A stretch of DNA of 64,000 nt from Filosporella fistucella (lineage: Eukaryota; Ascomycota; Leotiomycetes; Helotiales). Positions 11,901 to 23,046 of this stretch are shown piece after piece; position 1 is the stretch's first letter; each line of letters begins with the position of its first letter. A model generated the notes under the pieces. The model saw nothing but the letters and a program-made list of their open reading frames with translations, made no database searches and was not told where the DNA came from. The position numbers and the translations under genes were made by a program. The stretch is taken from assembly GCA_030077755.1 (NCBI GenBank), contig JAQJZZ010000010.1, forward strand, positions 124,001 to 188,000. Direction: 5' to 3'.

Positions 11901-13602
11901 CAAGTGGAGCTGAACTGCTAGAGGTTTGGGAGACCTCGCCAGTGAGTTGCAAAGCTTCGAAGTAATCAGGTTCGAACGCAATCGGCGCATTGCTTTGTTC
12001 ATCATCTCCAATCGACCTTCTAGCTTCGACATAATTGCGTTCACTTGGAACCAATCCCGTAGGCGCTCGACCTGCAGCAGACTCAAGCTTCCCCGTAGGC
12101 ATGATTTTTTCTGAGATACTGGCGACTGGTGTTAAAATTGGCGGAACAGGTAAGCCGGTATCAAAAGGCTGACTGTCGGTAATAGATGGTTTCAGCAACG
12201 CATGCCGGATTGCAGACGATCGTGAAGCACGCGAGAGTAGAGAGGGACTTTGAGGTTTGGACCTCGTCAAGCCAGTTGACTTCATAGATCGGACAGCGTC
12301 ATCATTCCGAGATTTCTGTGAACGTAGCGATGCATCGGAGGCAACGCGAGGAGGCTCGTTAACCGCTGTCCCCGACTTCAGTGGGGCTTTGGATGGGGGA
12401 ACACCAGCAGACTCGTCAACTGGATCTGCCGAGCTCAACGGTTTGGCGACCTGAGAATCATCATCTGTGACATGGCTGAGTGATTTTGGTGATGCAACAA
12501 TGCCAGTTGAAGATTTTGATCTTTCCATTACATCAACCACAAAGTCCTTTTGCTCAGAGAGAGTCTCGATGCTGGTTACTCCTCTGATCTTCATCTTTTC
12601 CTCGTCCTTTTTGGATGATATCCGGAAGGCAGACAGTGGTTCTGTTTCCTGTGCCTGAATTACAGCAGGTTGAACCTCTCTTGTCGCATTTGAGGATGAC
12701 TCGGAAAGCTTTGAGCGCAGAATCACAGAGGCACGTTTGACCTTCGCATTGTAGCCGGGAAGGCTGAAAGTGGTTGCAACTGAAGTTGAGAATCGTTGTG
12801 GTGCTTCTTCTTCTGCTGCCAATTCAGACGAATAGTTGGCTAAGGGAAATGCATCAATCGAACCGGATGTGACACTGCTTGTTGGAGATATCATTCTCGG
12901 AGGAGAACGCAGGATCTTTGGTGTAAGAATGGGGCGTTTATCTTCTCTTGACCTAACCCTCTCGGCCTGCGGAGTCTTTGAATTTGATCCTGCGAGTAGA
13001 CCTTCGTCTCGATCTTCACTTGTGTTGGCGTTTCTCAATGTTGGTCCAATTTCCATGCCAGAAATCGAGAGCCCAAGTTTGGCCACATCACGAGCAAATC
13101 CCTCAGAGACATGTGTAAAGTCTTCCCCAATATTTCCGTCGTACATAGAATCGCGGTAAGAAATCGAGTTTCTTCTTTTGTGGTGCTCACAATTTGCATG
13201 ACTTGGGGGACAGCCCGCAAGGAAACAGGCCAGGTCTGAAGGTTCCACCTTCAATTGCGGACCGGGCAATGCTGGGGCGCTGATGAAATACTTGGATGAT
13301 TTGACATCCGGAGGATCGCAAGGAGGACAGCAGTCTAGTTCGTCCTCGTGGATTCGGGCATCGTCGGATGGGATGCGGGGACTGATTTCGATGCACGACA
13401 TAACATCAATGTCCCGTTTCTTCTTATCTTGTAAGGCGAGTTTAGGGAATCGGAATCGCTTTTTTGATTCCGGGCTGGCTACCACAGAAACAGTACCGTC
13501 ATCAGGTATTCGAAGTGTATCAACAGAGCGGATGCCTCGTAATGATGTTGGTATGTGCTTGAGGATAGGTACACTGGCCAAAGATGATCGTCGAGATTCC
13601 AT
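5952..13602 (-). CDS. MFS transporter with a giant (about 1850-residue) N-terminal extension
   Basis: Two exons (13602-7147 and 7100-5952) flank a 46-bp intron (GTAAGT...CAG) and keep frame, for about 2534 residues. The first about 1850 residues are low complexity: Ser, Pro, Arg and acidic residues, many RSS/SPxR-type sites, and no globular domain I recognise. The remainder is a Major Facilitator with about 12 hydrophobic segments. It begins near RKRFVASVACF, has the motif-A loop HGRKPYIL after the second helix, and ends in a basic, His/Ser/Arg-rich cytoplasmic tail of about 170 residues. A drug/polyamine-type (DHA1-like) exporter at a membrane is the likeliest role; the substrate is unknown. 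The frame is open upstream of 13602 to a TAG near 13752, but the first codon there is GTG, so ATG 13602 is preferred. A further 5' exon is possible. Most MFS proteins are only 450 to 650 residues. Confidence 0.85.
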
Positions 13603-14319
13603 ATCGTACACCTCACTCGTCGCCAGTACTCCTACGTTAAGGGTACTGGATCTCCCAGTCTCTCGCCGTGCCAATCTTGCAACGCTTTTGGCAGAACAAA
13701 AGTCGAATGTGAGTTGAAGCCCAGGTCCCAGGTCCACAGAATGAATTGTCTAGTCGGATAAGTTTAGGGTTCGTAGCGGAGAATGATCGTTACGCGATAG
13801 TAGAAGTGAGCGAATACCTGATGAGATGTCTTCGTCAACTAGGCAACAGGTCGTATAATCGAGCCCGGTGCTGTCAGCTGTCGAAGCTCGTTGCCGGGAC
13901 GGAACTATCTCGACCAGCCCATCAAAGGGGGGGTTCATCTAAAAATGAACAAGGGAATGGTGGTATGAGGTGCAAAATATGCAGCAGATGGCCACGGGTA
14001 GGAGATGGAAGGTATGATAAATGAATGAATGGGGATATGAATGAAGGTGGTGAAGTTGGTTTTGGTGAAGGAATAGTGTACCAGAGGTTGGATATACCAA
14101 AAGAACTCTGTTGCTTGTAAACAGGGTAAGGGCGACCAGCAATGAGGCCAAACCAAAAGCTTGCAATTCAGGAAGGCACTCTACCTGACAACCTCACCAC
14201 TCGATGAAAAGACGAAATGCCACAATTTCTCTCGTACACACAGAGTTGAACCAAATAACCACTGGCTGAAGAAAACAAGTATCTACCTTTTCATAACATC
14301 ATATCTCTCCTCTCCATTC
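13603..14319. other. 5' region of the MFS gene and intergenic
   Basis: This stretch separates the MFS start from the nitrilase stop. On the minus strand an ATG at 13938 opens a 62-codon frame, preceded by a C/T-rich leader and followed by a plausible donor at 13817. Joined to the next acceptor (about 13750), its phase does not match the long MFS frame. I therefore treat it as leader sequence or an unresolved 5' exon. Nothing else was seen. Confidence 0.4.
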
Positions 14320-15362
14320 CTACTCTTCATAATTTACCCCACCAGCCGCCACATCAGGATAAACATCAAACCTCCGCTGTCCATAAATCGGAATTCCTTT
14401 CCTCGTCTCCTCAATCTTCGCTCCCTCCAATTCCACCATAACAGTCTCTTCCTCTTCCCCCGCTTCAACCAACACCTTCGCCATCGGATCGCAAACCAAA
14501 CTATGTCCATACGCATGATACCCAGCACTCATATCCCTCGCAGGACTACAGAGCGCAACATACACCTGATTATCCATAGCTCTAGCCTGACCTTGTAATT
14601 TCCAATGTAAAGGTCCTGTTGTGGTGTTGAATGCGCCGGGATATATGAGCGCGAACGCTCCTTTGCGTGCTGCTATCATAGCTAGTTCTGGGAAGCGGAT
14701 GTCGTAGCAGATAGCTACTGCGATCTTGCCTATTCCTTCTAAGTCGACTATGGTAACTTTATTCCCTGGACTTAGAACATCACTCTCTTTGAATGTGATC
14801 TTGCCTGGGATATCGATATCGAATAGATGCACTTTCCGATGTGTGGCCAGCAATTGTCCCTCCTTTCCAAACGTCAAGCTGGTATTGTAATATGTTTTCT
14901 TGCCATCTTTCTCATATAGCTCAGGAATAGATCCACCAACAAGAAACACACCCGATTCGCGTGCCATACTGCTCAGCGCATCGTAACTAGGCGATTGGTC
15001 TTTCGCAGGAGGAGAAGGAAGGAGTGTTTCGGCGTAGGAAGGGAAGAAATCGCATCCATAAGGCGAATTGAAACATTCTGGGAGAACCACTATCTCAGCG
15101 CCTGCCTTTGCAGCAGCGGTAACTTTGACCCTCGCATTATCTAGGTTCTCTGTCTTATTCGCACCTAAAGCAATCAGTATATACATGCAAGGTATAGTGG
15201 GGTAAACAAACCGCTTGCAAGCTGGACAAGCGCAAGCTTCACAGGTTTCTTGAGGATCTTCTCCATAGTTGCAATTGCTCGTCGCGGATTCAAGGCGGGT
15301 TGTTTGTATGAAGGCGTGAATATGCTCTTGAATGTGCGAGCTGTAAGGAGAGTTCTGTACAT
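14320..15362 (-). CDS. Nitrilase-superfamily amidase (Nit2/omega-amidase type)
   Basis: Two exons (15362-15212 and 15164-14320) flank a 47-bp intron and give 331 residues. The carbon-nitrogen hydrolase triad is present: Glu80 in VVLPECF, Lys161 in THRKVHLFDID and Cys203 in AICYDIRFPEL. The context around Lys and Cys is that of the Nit2/Nit3 branch, which hydrolyses alpha-ketoglutaramate or deaminated glutathione rather than nitriles. Residues 1-32 are rich in Arg, Thr, Lys and Phe without acidic residues, as in a mitochondrial presequence. A second Met at residue 33 starts a normal-length cytosolic form (MEKILKKP...). Dual localisation from one gene is therefore plausible. Family and catalytic residues are certain; the precise substrate is inferred. 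Confidence 0.93.
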
Positions 15363-16498
15363 ATTTGGACCATGATGGCCTTCATGTATGATGAGGCGCT
15401 GTTAAGGAGTGGGGGTTGATAGCCTCTCGGGCGGGACGATTGTTTGTCGGGGAAGATGCCGATGAGCTCCCGTCGGGTCTTGGCCCCGACCCGGTAGCGA
15501 CTTGTAGGGGAGGGAAACTTGCATTTTTGTTGCTTCTGAGTATCTATCAACCAGAAAAGAAAAGGTGGATTATCAGACTATGAAGCTTCTCTTTAAGTAA
15601 CCAACTTCTACCAAGTGAAGAAAGAAGGCACTTTCTGGCCGCTAATATTAATTATCCTCCATTTTGATAAGTCCCTAGTCTCAGCGAAACCCTTCACATA
15701 TCCCAAAACGGTGAAGTTCTTCGATGTCACCACTTCCTTTGCTTCCCTTTCTCAGTGAACTTTGAAAGTATGTTTGCTTGAACAGCCGGTGGTGTATATA
15801 GAAAGTCCAATAAATATTGTGCCTAGCTCTATCTGCCTGTTGAATAACAGACCCTGTCCTTTTGAGACTGCCCCATGAGCTGCAATTCACCATTCAACAA
15901 GCAATTCTTGTCTCACCCAGCCATTGAGGCATATATTCAAAAAGGGAGGGAAGAAAATCCAAGGCATATGGCAGCAAATTGGTATCCAACTTACAATAGC
16001 AGTTATGTGAGCTAGCCTTATTCCCAGGTACAAGATGAATATGTTTGTTCGAAACGGTTAACGTGACTGGAGAGATGCTTGCAGCGAAGTATAGTGAACA
16101 GGCGTAGCCATGTGATGATCAACTTCTTCGCATGTCAAAGAGATAATAAACATTAAACATTGATAAATCAAAACGAATGTATAACATAGCATAGACGACA
16201 AGTCCTGATCCCAGTTTTCGTCCCATCCGGGTTTTCCCATCAACCCAGACTTCAAATCGCTCACTTATAGACACAGTTTAAAACCGGTCCGGAGTATACA
16301 AAAACAGACGAAACACCTCACACACCACCTTACGTAGATAATGGGGACCGACAGAACAAAAAAGACACTGAACTGACCGATGATTGCACGGGGATATACT
16401 ACTCACAGGTCAATTAACCACGAAAAATGAGGGGACGAAATATTCAATCTAGTATCGATATGTTTCCGGCCACCAGAGCAAGCCCTGATGGCCAGATC
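15363..16498. other. Intergenic
   Basis: This is about 1.1 kb upstream of the nitrilase and downstream of the DUF6594 gene. Only short frames occur and no motif, RNA gene or repeat was recognised. Confidence 0.5.
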
Positions 16499-17896
16499 TT
16501 AGCCAGTTAATTTGACTTGTTGTAGATTGCCGATGAATACTACCAATACTGCACAGTAAGCAGCAGTGGCCGCGAATACCTCGTGCCTTTTGGCGCTTGT
16601 GCATATCGAGACGGCTGTCGAGAAGAAGAGAGTGGAGACCAAGGTTATAGCTGCCATAAGCTTGGCAGAGAATCTGAAGGTGAGAAATAAATATATCGGG
16701 ATGAGGAGAAGTGCGGTGGAGATAACTGAAATGAAGATCTTGATCGCTACCCCAAGACGTTCCTCTGAGTAGTAATGTATATGAGGGTCTGTAGTCTTGG
16801 CTTGATCTTCTGGTGTTACGAACATACGCTATGAAAGTAATTAGAATTGTTAGGGTCAGTATCTTGGTGTGCCTTACTCGTGGTAGCCCTCTTCTGCAAT
16901 GTCCCACGACTCTGTGCGTGATTTCGTCCAGCCAGCTTTTCTCATACTCTTGCAGAGAAACAAAATCGTCCTCATACTTAATGAAGTCGTCTTCATTCTC
17001 GCCGAATGGTTGTTCGGTCACCATGTAGTCGTAGAAGTTGCGGTGTTCTCTCTTCGATGGCCTTGGGAGTTTTCGCATAGCAGCGTCCTGTAAAATTGCT
17101 TTGTCTATACCAGTCAACTCCATGAAGCTAATCGTTTTCCTAAACTCGTACCATATTCCTTTAATTTTTGCACAATCTTCTCCATCAATTCCTTGCGCTT
17201 GTCGTTCAAGTAACCATCGTTCAAGGAAATAGAGTGGGTCAACCTCCACTGGTTTGGTCCGTCGCCATCTTTCCCATTGTCCTCTTCATCCAGGGCGTGC
17301 AATTCTGCCTCCAGTCTCGTAAGTTCGACCTGTTTGTACAGAAGGGCTCGAGCGTGCAGGATACCGAACCTTCGATATAGGGCAGTATCAGTATCGCTGT
17401 CGAGAAAGGCTGCTACTCGTGGGTAGCCTTCATGATAGTGCTCCACTAATCAATTGAATTATCGTTTAGTCATTGAACAATTCCGCATTATTTCGTAGAG
17501 CAGGAAATCCACTTACATTGTTTTCGAATCAATCGGCTATCGCGATTATCTTTTATTCTTGAACGTTTGTCCGCGAACAAACTGAGCACCGGGCCCATTC
17601 TGAAGGATCTCTTAACGTGGTGCTTGAGCCTCGGCGGTGTGGCTTCTAGCGTTTGTGAGTGCCCTGTTCATTTCTTTTTGAACATTTCCACGACAAAACT
17701 TACGTCTCGAGCGGAATCTTCCCAAGCGCTGACATCGGCTAGAGCTACGAATGGGATCTCGGATATGTTGGTACTCGTGTGCCTGTTGCGGGGGAGTAAT
17801 AGAGGGAGGCTGTTGACAGCAATAGGGTTCATTTCTAGGGGACACGAAAAATGGCAAGTCAGCCATGGTCATTTCAAACGGGGTCATTGATCGCAT
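16499..17896 (-). CDS. DUF6594-family membrane protein
   Basis: Five exons (17896-17704, 17645-17517, 17445-17152, 17104-16878, 16828-16499) with introns of 47 to 71 bp join in frame to 390 residues. The family signature is clear: EHYHEGYPRVAAFL near residue 109, then YRRFGILHARALLYKQVELTRLE, LKEY and LPRPSKRE. Near the C-terminus are three closely spaced hydrophobic segments (about residues 308-330, 337-355 and 363-383). The N-terminal 107 residues are Pro/Gln- and basic-rich and probably cytoplasmic. DUF6594 proteins are common in filamentous fungi, often in several copies, and their role is unknown. The ATG at 17896 was chosen because the longer frame upstream opens with TTG; the in-frame ATG a few codons later is an alternative. 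Confidence 0.85.
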
Positions 17897-18724
17897 AACA
17901 CAGAAGCACTTACCCGTACTTTCCAACTATATATTATATGTGCTACGGTGCGAGTGTGTCGAGAGCTGCATTGCAACGTGTATTCAGATTCTGTCGCTGA
18001 AATGCTGTCGAAGGGCAAGCCTCGCCTTTATGAGGCTGCGGAAGGTTGCTGCTTGGAATCGGTGTTGGTGCACGATAGCAAGGGTTTGAGCCTCAACGCC
18101 TCACATATTTTACTGGTCTCAGATTGGCGATTTGCATCAGACTTGTCAAGCCAAGTAAAAGGTAGACAAGGCAGTCTCGTTGCTTCATGGTATTACTTGT
18201 ATACAATGCAAGGTTTATTTGTGCTTTAGTGTGTTGGGGAAAAACAAAATTGTAAGAGCCAGCCGTGGCTGCGGCTTCACCAAGACTGGGCACGAAAATC
18301 GGGAAATCCCACGAAAAGTCATTGTAGTACATGGCACCGCTCCTTTGCGATGACAATTTTACGCCTTCCTCCGGTTCCAAAATGTCAAATGAAAGCAGAA
18401 TAGCATAATCAAGGGGGAAATGGAAAATTACTGCAAGGGTCCATACGTTGTCTCAAAACAATCCTTCTAAACTTCCTACAGCCATTCTGTTCTTAATTTC
18501 TGTCTTCAGCATCATTCTAAAAACTGAGGAATGAAGCCCGGAGAAGCATAGGGCGTTGGATTTACTGACGAACGCCGATGTTTCAGTTCCATGTAAATGA
18601 TGTTTCCATCGAGCCGTCGGGCAACAAAGTATAAGTACCTTCGCGGGATTGCCTCCCCAGTTTGACAGTGTGTGGGGGTTCGAGACTTGGCTTTTGCGCG
18701 GCTGTGACAGTCATGAAGTATGCT
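17897..18724. other. Intergenic
   Basis: This is about 830 bp between minus-strand genes. A signal-peptide-like minus-strand frame starts at 18188 but meets TGA at 18095. The same frame then stays open to 17943 with three further cysteines. I do not call it a gene (see findings). Confidence 0.4.
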
Positions 18725-20073
18725 CTATCTATCCACACCTGAGTGACCTTGGTTCTGAGGAGCAGCATTCGGATCATCCGCATAGCCGGATCCGGGATAC
18801 AGTTGATCTGATTGATGTGGCTGTTGGTATGCTGTGGACCAGCTGTTATTAAGGTTGTATGAATATGTGGGTGAATTTGAGGGGTCAAGATTCAATGCAT
18901 AACTGGGAGAAGTTACTACGCCGTTGTATGTGCTTCCAGTGGTCCTGAACGGCAGTGCAGAGGACGGATGCCGAGAATGGCCAGTGCCATATCCAGAATC
19001 ATCTGTAGTAGCAGAGATCATTGAGTCCGACAGAGAGTTCATCGGGCTGTACCCTAAAACCTTCGTTCCTAAAAGGATATGTGTGTGGATAACGCAGCCT
19101 TTGGGGAGAACATAAAGCTGGACATCTACATTTTTTGTCTGGTCATCGAAGATTACCTTCGCAGCAATGCGAAGTTTGCAATCGTAGGATTTGTTCGTGC
19201 TTGTATCCGTGTATATTGCCTTCCTCTTCTTGAAACTCGACGGCGTCAGGTCACCAGCAAGTTGTGCAGATATATAACTATCCTCTACATTACTGGGATA
19301 GGCGGTGACTTCGCTGAGCTTCTGCTTCTCAGTCTCCATGGCAACGAGGAACTAGCACCAATGAGTCGTTTGACAAATTGCCTGTGATACTTAGACTTAC
19401 GATACTTGGACTTAACTTGAGGCTTCTTGGGACCGACGATGGGAGGTATGTGCTATTTGGACCTGTGTACTCTATCGGTATAGTTTGATCTGCGGTGTTG
19501 ATTGTTGTTTTACTTGGAGGATTGGGTTGAGGTGTAGGGGCAGGTTTTGGCCGAGGCTAGTGCTGTCAGACGACAATCAACTTATCAGAATCATTCACTT
19601 ACTTTTGAAGGCCGGTTAGGATCGACACTTACGGGTCGATGTGTTTCTGGGTGATTATAACGTTCATCGGAAGACTAGCGAGGCTTGAGCGTTAGTATGA
19701 AGTCCCCGCTTTCGCACGACTGACTCCAACAGCAAAACTGACATAAGGCCGTCCACGATTATCTTCTTCAACACTCTCCCTGTATTGCTCGGTTGTAGTA
19801 TGTTGTTCTTCGGATCCCTCTGCGAAGCCTTGGTTCCAGCTGTCGTTTGGCGCGGACTCGTTCACGGATGGAGAAGCTGGCGGGTCCTCGAAATGATACT
19901 CTGTATCGCCTTCCCAAACTATAAGCAGTGATCATAATCTCAAATAGCGCATTCACTATACCAGACGTGTCATGATGATAGAAAGTATTCCCATGCTCCT
20001 TCCTTCTCTCACTCCGCTCGCCTCGTTCCGATTTCTTCGTTTTCTTATCCTTGCGATGATGTTTAGAAGACAT
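18725..20073 (-). CDS. Hypothetical protein with a basic N-terminus, mostly disordered
   Basis: Five exons (20073-19962, 19918-19743, 19674-19603, 19556-19401, 19351-18725) join in frame to about 380 residues. The N-terminus is His/Lys/Arg-rich (SSKHHRKDKKTKK), resembling a nuclear localisation signal. A Pro-rich stretch (PRPKPAPTPQPNPP) sits in the middle, and a central segment of about 90 residues (around LRIAAKVIFDD and LYVLPKGCVIHTHILLG) looks folded. The C-terminus is rich in Ser, Tyr, Asn, Gln and Pro. I do not recognise a domain. Exon 3 could instead end at the earlier GTAAGT near 19634; I preferred the later donor because it gives a 46-bp intron typical of this genome. Coding status is well supported by five frame-consistent junctions; function is unknown. 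Confidence 0.7.
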
Positions 20074-22179
20074 CGCGCATTCGATTCATACAAAGATCGA
20101 CAAAAGGTTCCAGGGAAAATAGCATTAGGTTAAAGGACCTGCGCTGGGATCTTGTCATTGTTGCTCTGGATAACTGGAGTTTCTTCGCATTATGACGCCG
20201 GGAGTCGTAGATCGAAGGAAGACGTCTCAAGGCTGTGCTGGAAGCCACGCTGGGAAGGCAGATTTACTAAGTACAACGAAGTGGGAGAAGCAAGGCTGAT
20301 CCCGGAGCCAGCCCAGTGAGAAAGGTACTTTCCAAGTAGTCTGGAAATTGTCGTTCCAATCCGACGTGTATGGGTGAAGATTGGGCACCAAAGTCAATGA
20401 TACTTTGTGAGGCTGTGCGTACACGAAATGCTTGGACAATCAATGCTTTCCAGAAGCTGACATCTCTAGTATACAATAGAGAGGCGGTCAGACGTTTATT
20501 TCGGCAAGGCAACTAGGCATGCCAGCACGTGTGGTGCATGCCTCGAAGATCCAAAAAGTAGGGCTGTTGGATATGTTTCGGGACAGTGGTTATTGGCCAA
20601 TATTCCAAACCAAAGCAATATCAGGCTATGTGGGAGAATTGCAGCCCGAAGTGGACAGGGATTATTGAAATCATTATTGGGGTAAAGTTGCTTCTTCTTC
20701 ATGCAGCCAGTGCTGGTTTTGGGTATCTTACCGGATGTTGTAGAGGGTCATGTGATGTCTCCCAAGGTCATCGCAGAGCCTCATAATCTGGAAAGAGGCG
20801 GCATTCGAAGCTTAAGTGCGGTTCAGTAACCATTATAAGCTGGGATTAGCATAGCTGTGCAGGTTGTGTTGAGGTTGATAGAAATACCCGTCTCCTTGAG
20901 ATGGCAACTGTTGTTCGCTCCACCTCGCCTAGCTAAAAAAGGGGGAGTGTGTCAAGCAGGAGCTACCCTCTCGTAGGCTGAGGGCCTATTTCTTCGTGAA
21001 CAGTAGTATTTTACCTTGTCTTGGTCAATAAAGCAACAGCATCACCATTTCGTCCTGCCTATCGCGTCGCAACAGAGTGCCAGCACAACAGGCTGTCCAT
21101 AATGCTACAAAAAATGATTAACAAGACGAGTTGAAAAGAATAATCACAAAGCATCATCAAATAGCTAATTCAGGGCAGTTGATGTCAAGTCAAATGAGGC
21201 TATCTAATATGAAAGCGGCATTAAGTGCCATAGAAATATTCTGAAATGAGTGTAGCATATGAAGTGGGTGTGACACATGAGGAACAAACCACACAACAAT
21301 TTATTCCCGCTGATCCACCTGCAGAAACTCCCATTGAGCCGCATAAATGGTTGCTGACGACACACTTGAATTCACCAATTGATGTCTCGGCCACGACCTC
21401 GCGACCCGAAACAAGGAGACCTCCAACGATCATACCTATCCTCCGAGAAGCGCGCGCGTATCAAAAACCAACATTCAAATAATGAGATGCTTACGCAAAA
21501 ATCAAAATCTAACTTAAGTTTCAGCTTCTTTACCTCCACCTACATACTTAACTTTTCTCCTCTTCGCTGCTGCAACATTCACCACCTTAGACTTCCATGA
21601 CAGTGCATCTCTCCCACCATCAACACTAAGCCTTTTTTTCATCTTCTGATATCCTGGTTTATCGTTATATCCTCTTTCACTATATAAGTTTGATGGCCGC
21701 ATAGTTATCGTGCGCGGCCGTAAGAAAGGCCCACGCAATAGTCGCCTGTTGGATTTGGTGAGGTGTGTTTGAGAGACCTCGACTTGTGGCCACAACTCCT
21801 AGACATTCTTTTGACAGGGACCACAACTTGTGATATCCTCCACACTTTTATGCGCGCGCTAAGGGGAAACAACTCAAGCCAGTAGGGCGTCTACATGCTC
21901 AATGATTGTGTCTGCTGCTGGGGCACAACTGGAAACGGTCTGGCAGATGAAAGCTCCTGAGTTGATACAGGAAATTAGCAGTCCCCTCACGGGTATAAAG
22001 CTAGAAGATAGACCACTGAGGTGAAAAAACTCCATTATCAATTCAAAATATACACTACTGCAAATCTTTCCAACACACTTCAAAATTCAAAACCCAAACA
22101 CAAATCCTTCATAAAGTATACACTCTTATTATATTAGCACTGTTATTACCATGTCACACTACTGACTCTACTATCAGAA
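20074..22179. other. Gene-poor intergenic region
   Basis: About 2.1 kb without a gene I can support. Short ATG-initiated frames exist at 21246-21482 (+, 78 residues) and on the minus strand at about 21433-21221 and 21699-21514. They overlap one another and match no family I know. No repeat or RNA gene was recognised. Confidence 0.4.
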
Positions 22180-22320
22180 ATGGCTTCCGCTGAAATTCAG
22201 GAGCTTGTAAATCATTGCAGTCCCAAGACCTGCACCCACAGCGATGGATCCAAAACCACAACTAAGCAAGACTGTTTGTCAACAAATTGCCCAACCTCAT
22301 CCCAGTACATGCCCCGCTGA
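22180..22320 (+). CDS. Possible small cysteine-containing ORF (46 codons)
   Basis: An ATG at 22180 opens a 46-codon frame ending at TGA 22318-22320. It encodes a hydrophilic peptide rich in Ser, Thr and Lys with four cysteines, two of them in a C-x4-C spacing and two in another. No signal peptide is visible. A donor-like GTAAGT follows at about 22340, after the stop, so a spliced version is not evident. It may be a chance frame; I list it only because the region has no other content. Confidence 0.15.
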   Translation: MASAEIQELVNHCSPKTCTHSDGSKTTTKQDCLSTNCPTSSQYMPR

Positions 22321-22656
22321 GCTTAGCAGCAGTAAAATGTGTAAGTACAATGGTATACTTGGCTTTCAGAAAGTGCTGATAGAATCCAGTTCATCCCGAC
22401 CCACAGGCTTGGGTAGCAGGATGGAGGCAGAAGGGGTGAGGTCGGAGACAGTCAGGATGTTGGGATGCTGGAATGTAGAGTCGTTGAAGTTGGCTTAGCT
22501 ATGCTGCTCCGTAGCTTAGATAGGAGAATCTCAATGGCTATTTGGCACTTTTCACTTGATATAGTAGATCTCGCTGGAAAATGAACATCTTACAAACTTG
22601 AAATTGAAAAGCTCAAATACTGAACGCTAGTTATAAGATTGGGATATAACCTGAGA
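22321..22656. other. Intergenic
   Basis: About 340 bp between two weak orphan frames. Nothing was recognised. Confidence 0.4.
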
Positions 22657-23046
22657 ATGAATATTTATCGTGAGAACGAGGGAAAACCTATTCTGTTCTA
22701 TAAATGGCAACTTCTCAACAAACTCTGGATCTACGACTCAGCAAACCACCACTACGGCACCTCAACTGGAGTTGAAGCCTGGCCACTTCTCTCTCAATCC
22801 CAGATGGAAAAGTACGAACTTATAATCTTATCTCACAGCTACAAGAAAAAAGTGACAGACGATGATGTTACACGAAATCTGGAACGATACGTGAAAGCAC
22901 CATTAGAATATCCTTCTAGAGAGGAGTATTACGATGAAGTTTTTGATACGTTGCATTATGAGCAGAGAGATTGGATGGGTAAATGTTATGTTGGTGGAGT
23001 GGAAGGGAAAGTATGCTCTGCGTATTGCTGTTGGACAGATACATAG
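22657..23046 (+). CDS. Hypothetical orphan protein, single exon
   Basis: ATG 22657 opens a 129-residue frame without introns. The protein is rich in aromatic residues (Tyr, Trp), with a charged middle, the Tyr-rich segment SREEYYDEVFDTLHYEQRDW and a C-terminal cluster of cysteines (GKCYVGGVEG followed by CSAYCC). There is no signal peptide and no domain I recognise. The frame is in a gene-poor stretch and has no overlapping frame of similar length. Codon use looks unremarkable. It may be a lineage-specific gene or a fragment of a longer spliced gene. Confidence 0.4.
   Translation: MNIYRENEGKPILFYKWQLLNKLWIYDSANHHYGTSTGVEAWPLLSQSQMEKYELIILSHSYKKKVTDDDVTRNLERYVKAPLEYPSREEYYDEVFDTLHYEQRDWMGKCYVGGVEGKVCSAYCCWTDT

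Noticed and set aside
8492..13717. Many plus-strand frames of 60 to 144 codons opposite the MFS gene
   Set aside because: They are antisense shadows of the long minus-strand coding frame and show no protein motif.
13603..13737. Extension of the MFS gene start to 13737
   Set aside because: The first codon there is GTG, not ATG, and nuclear fungal genes rarely start at GTG. The first ATG in frame is 13602. A missing 5' exon remains possible.
19603..19640. Earlier splice donor (gtaagtgtcg) for exon 3 of the hypothetical gene at 18725-20073
   Set aside because: It is in frame and possible, but the later donor gives an intron of 46 bp like its neighbours. The choice does not alter the rest of the protein.
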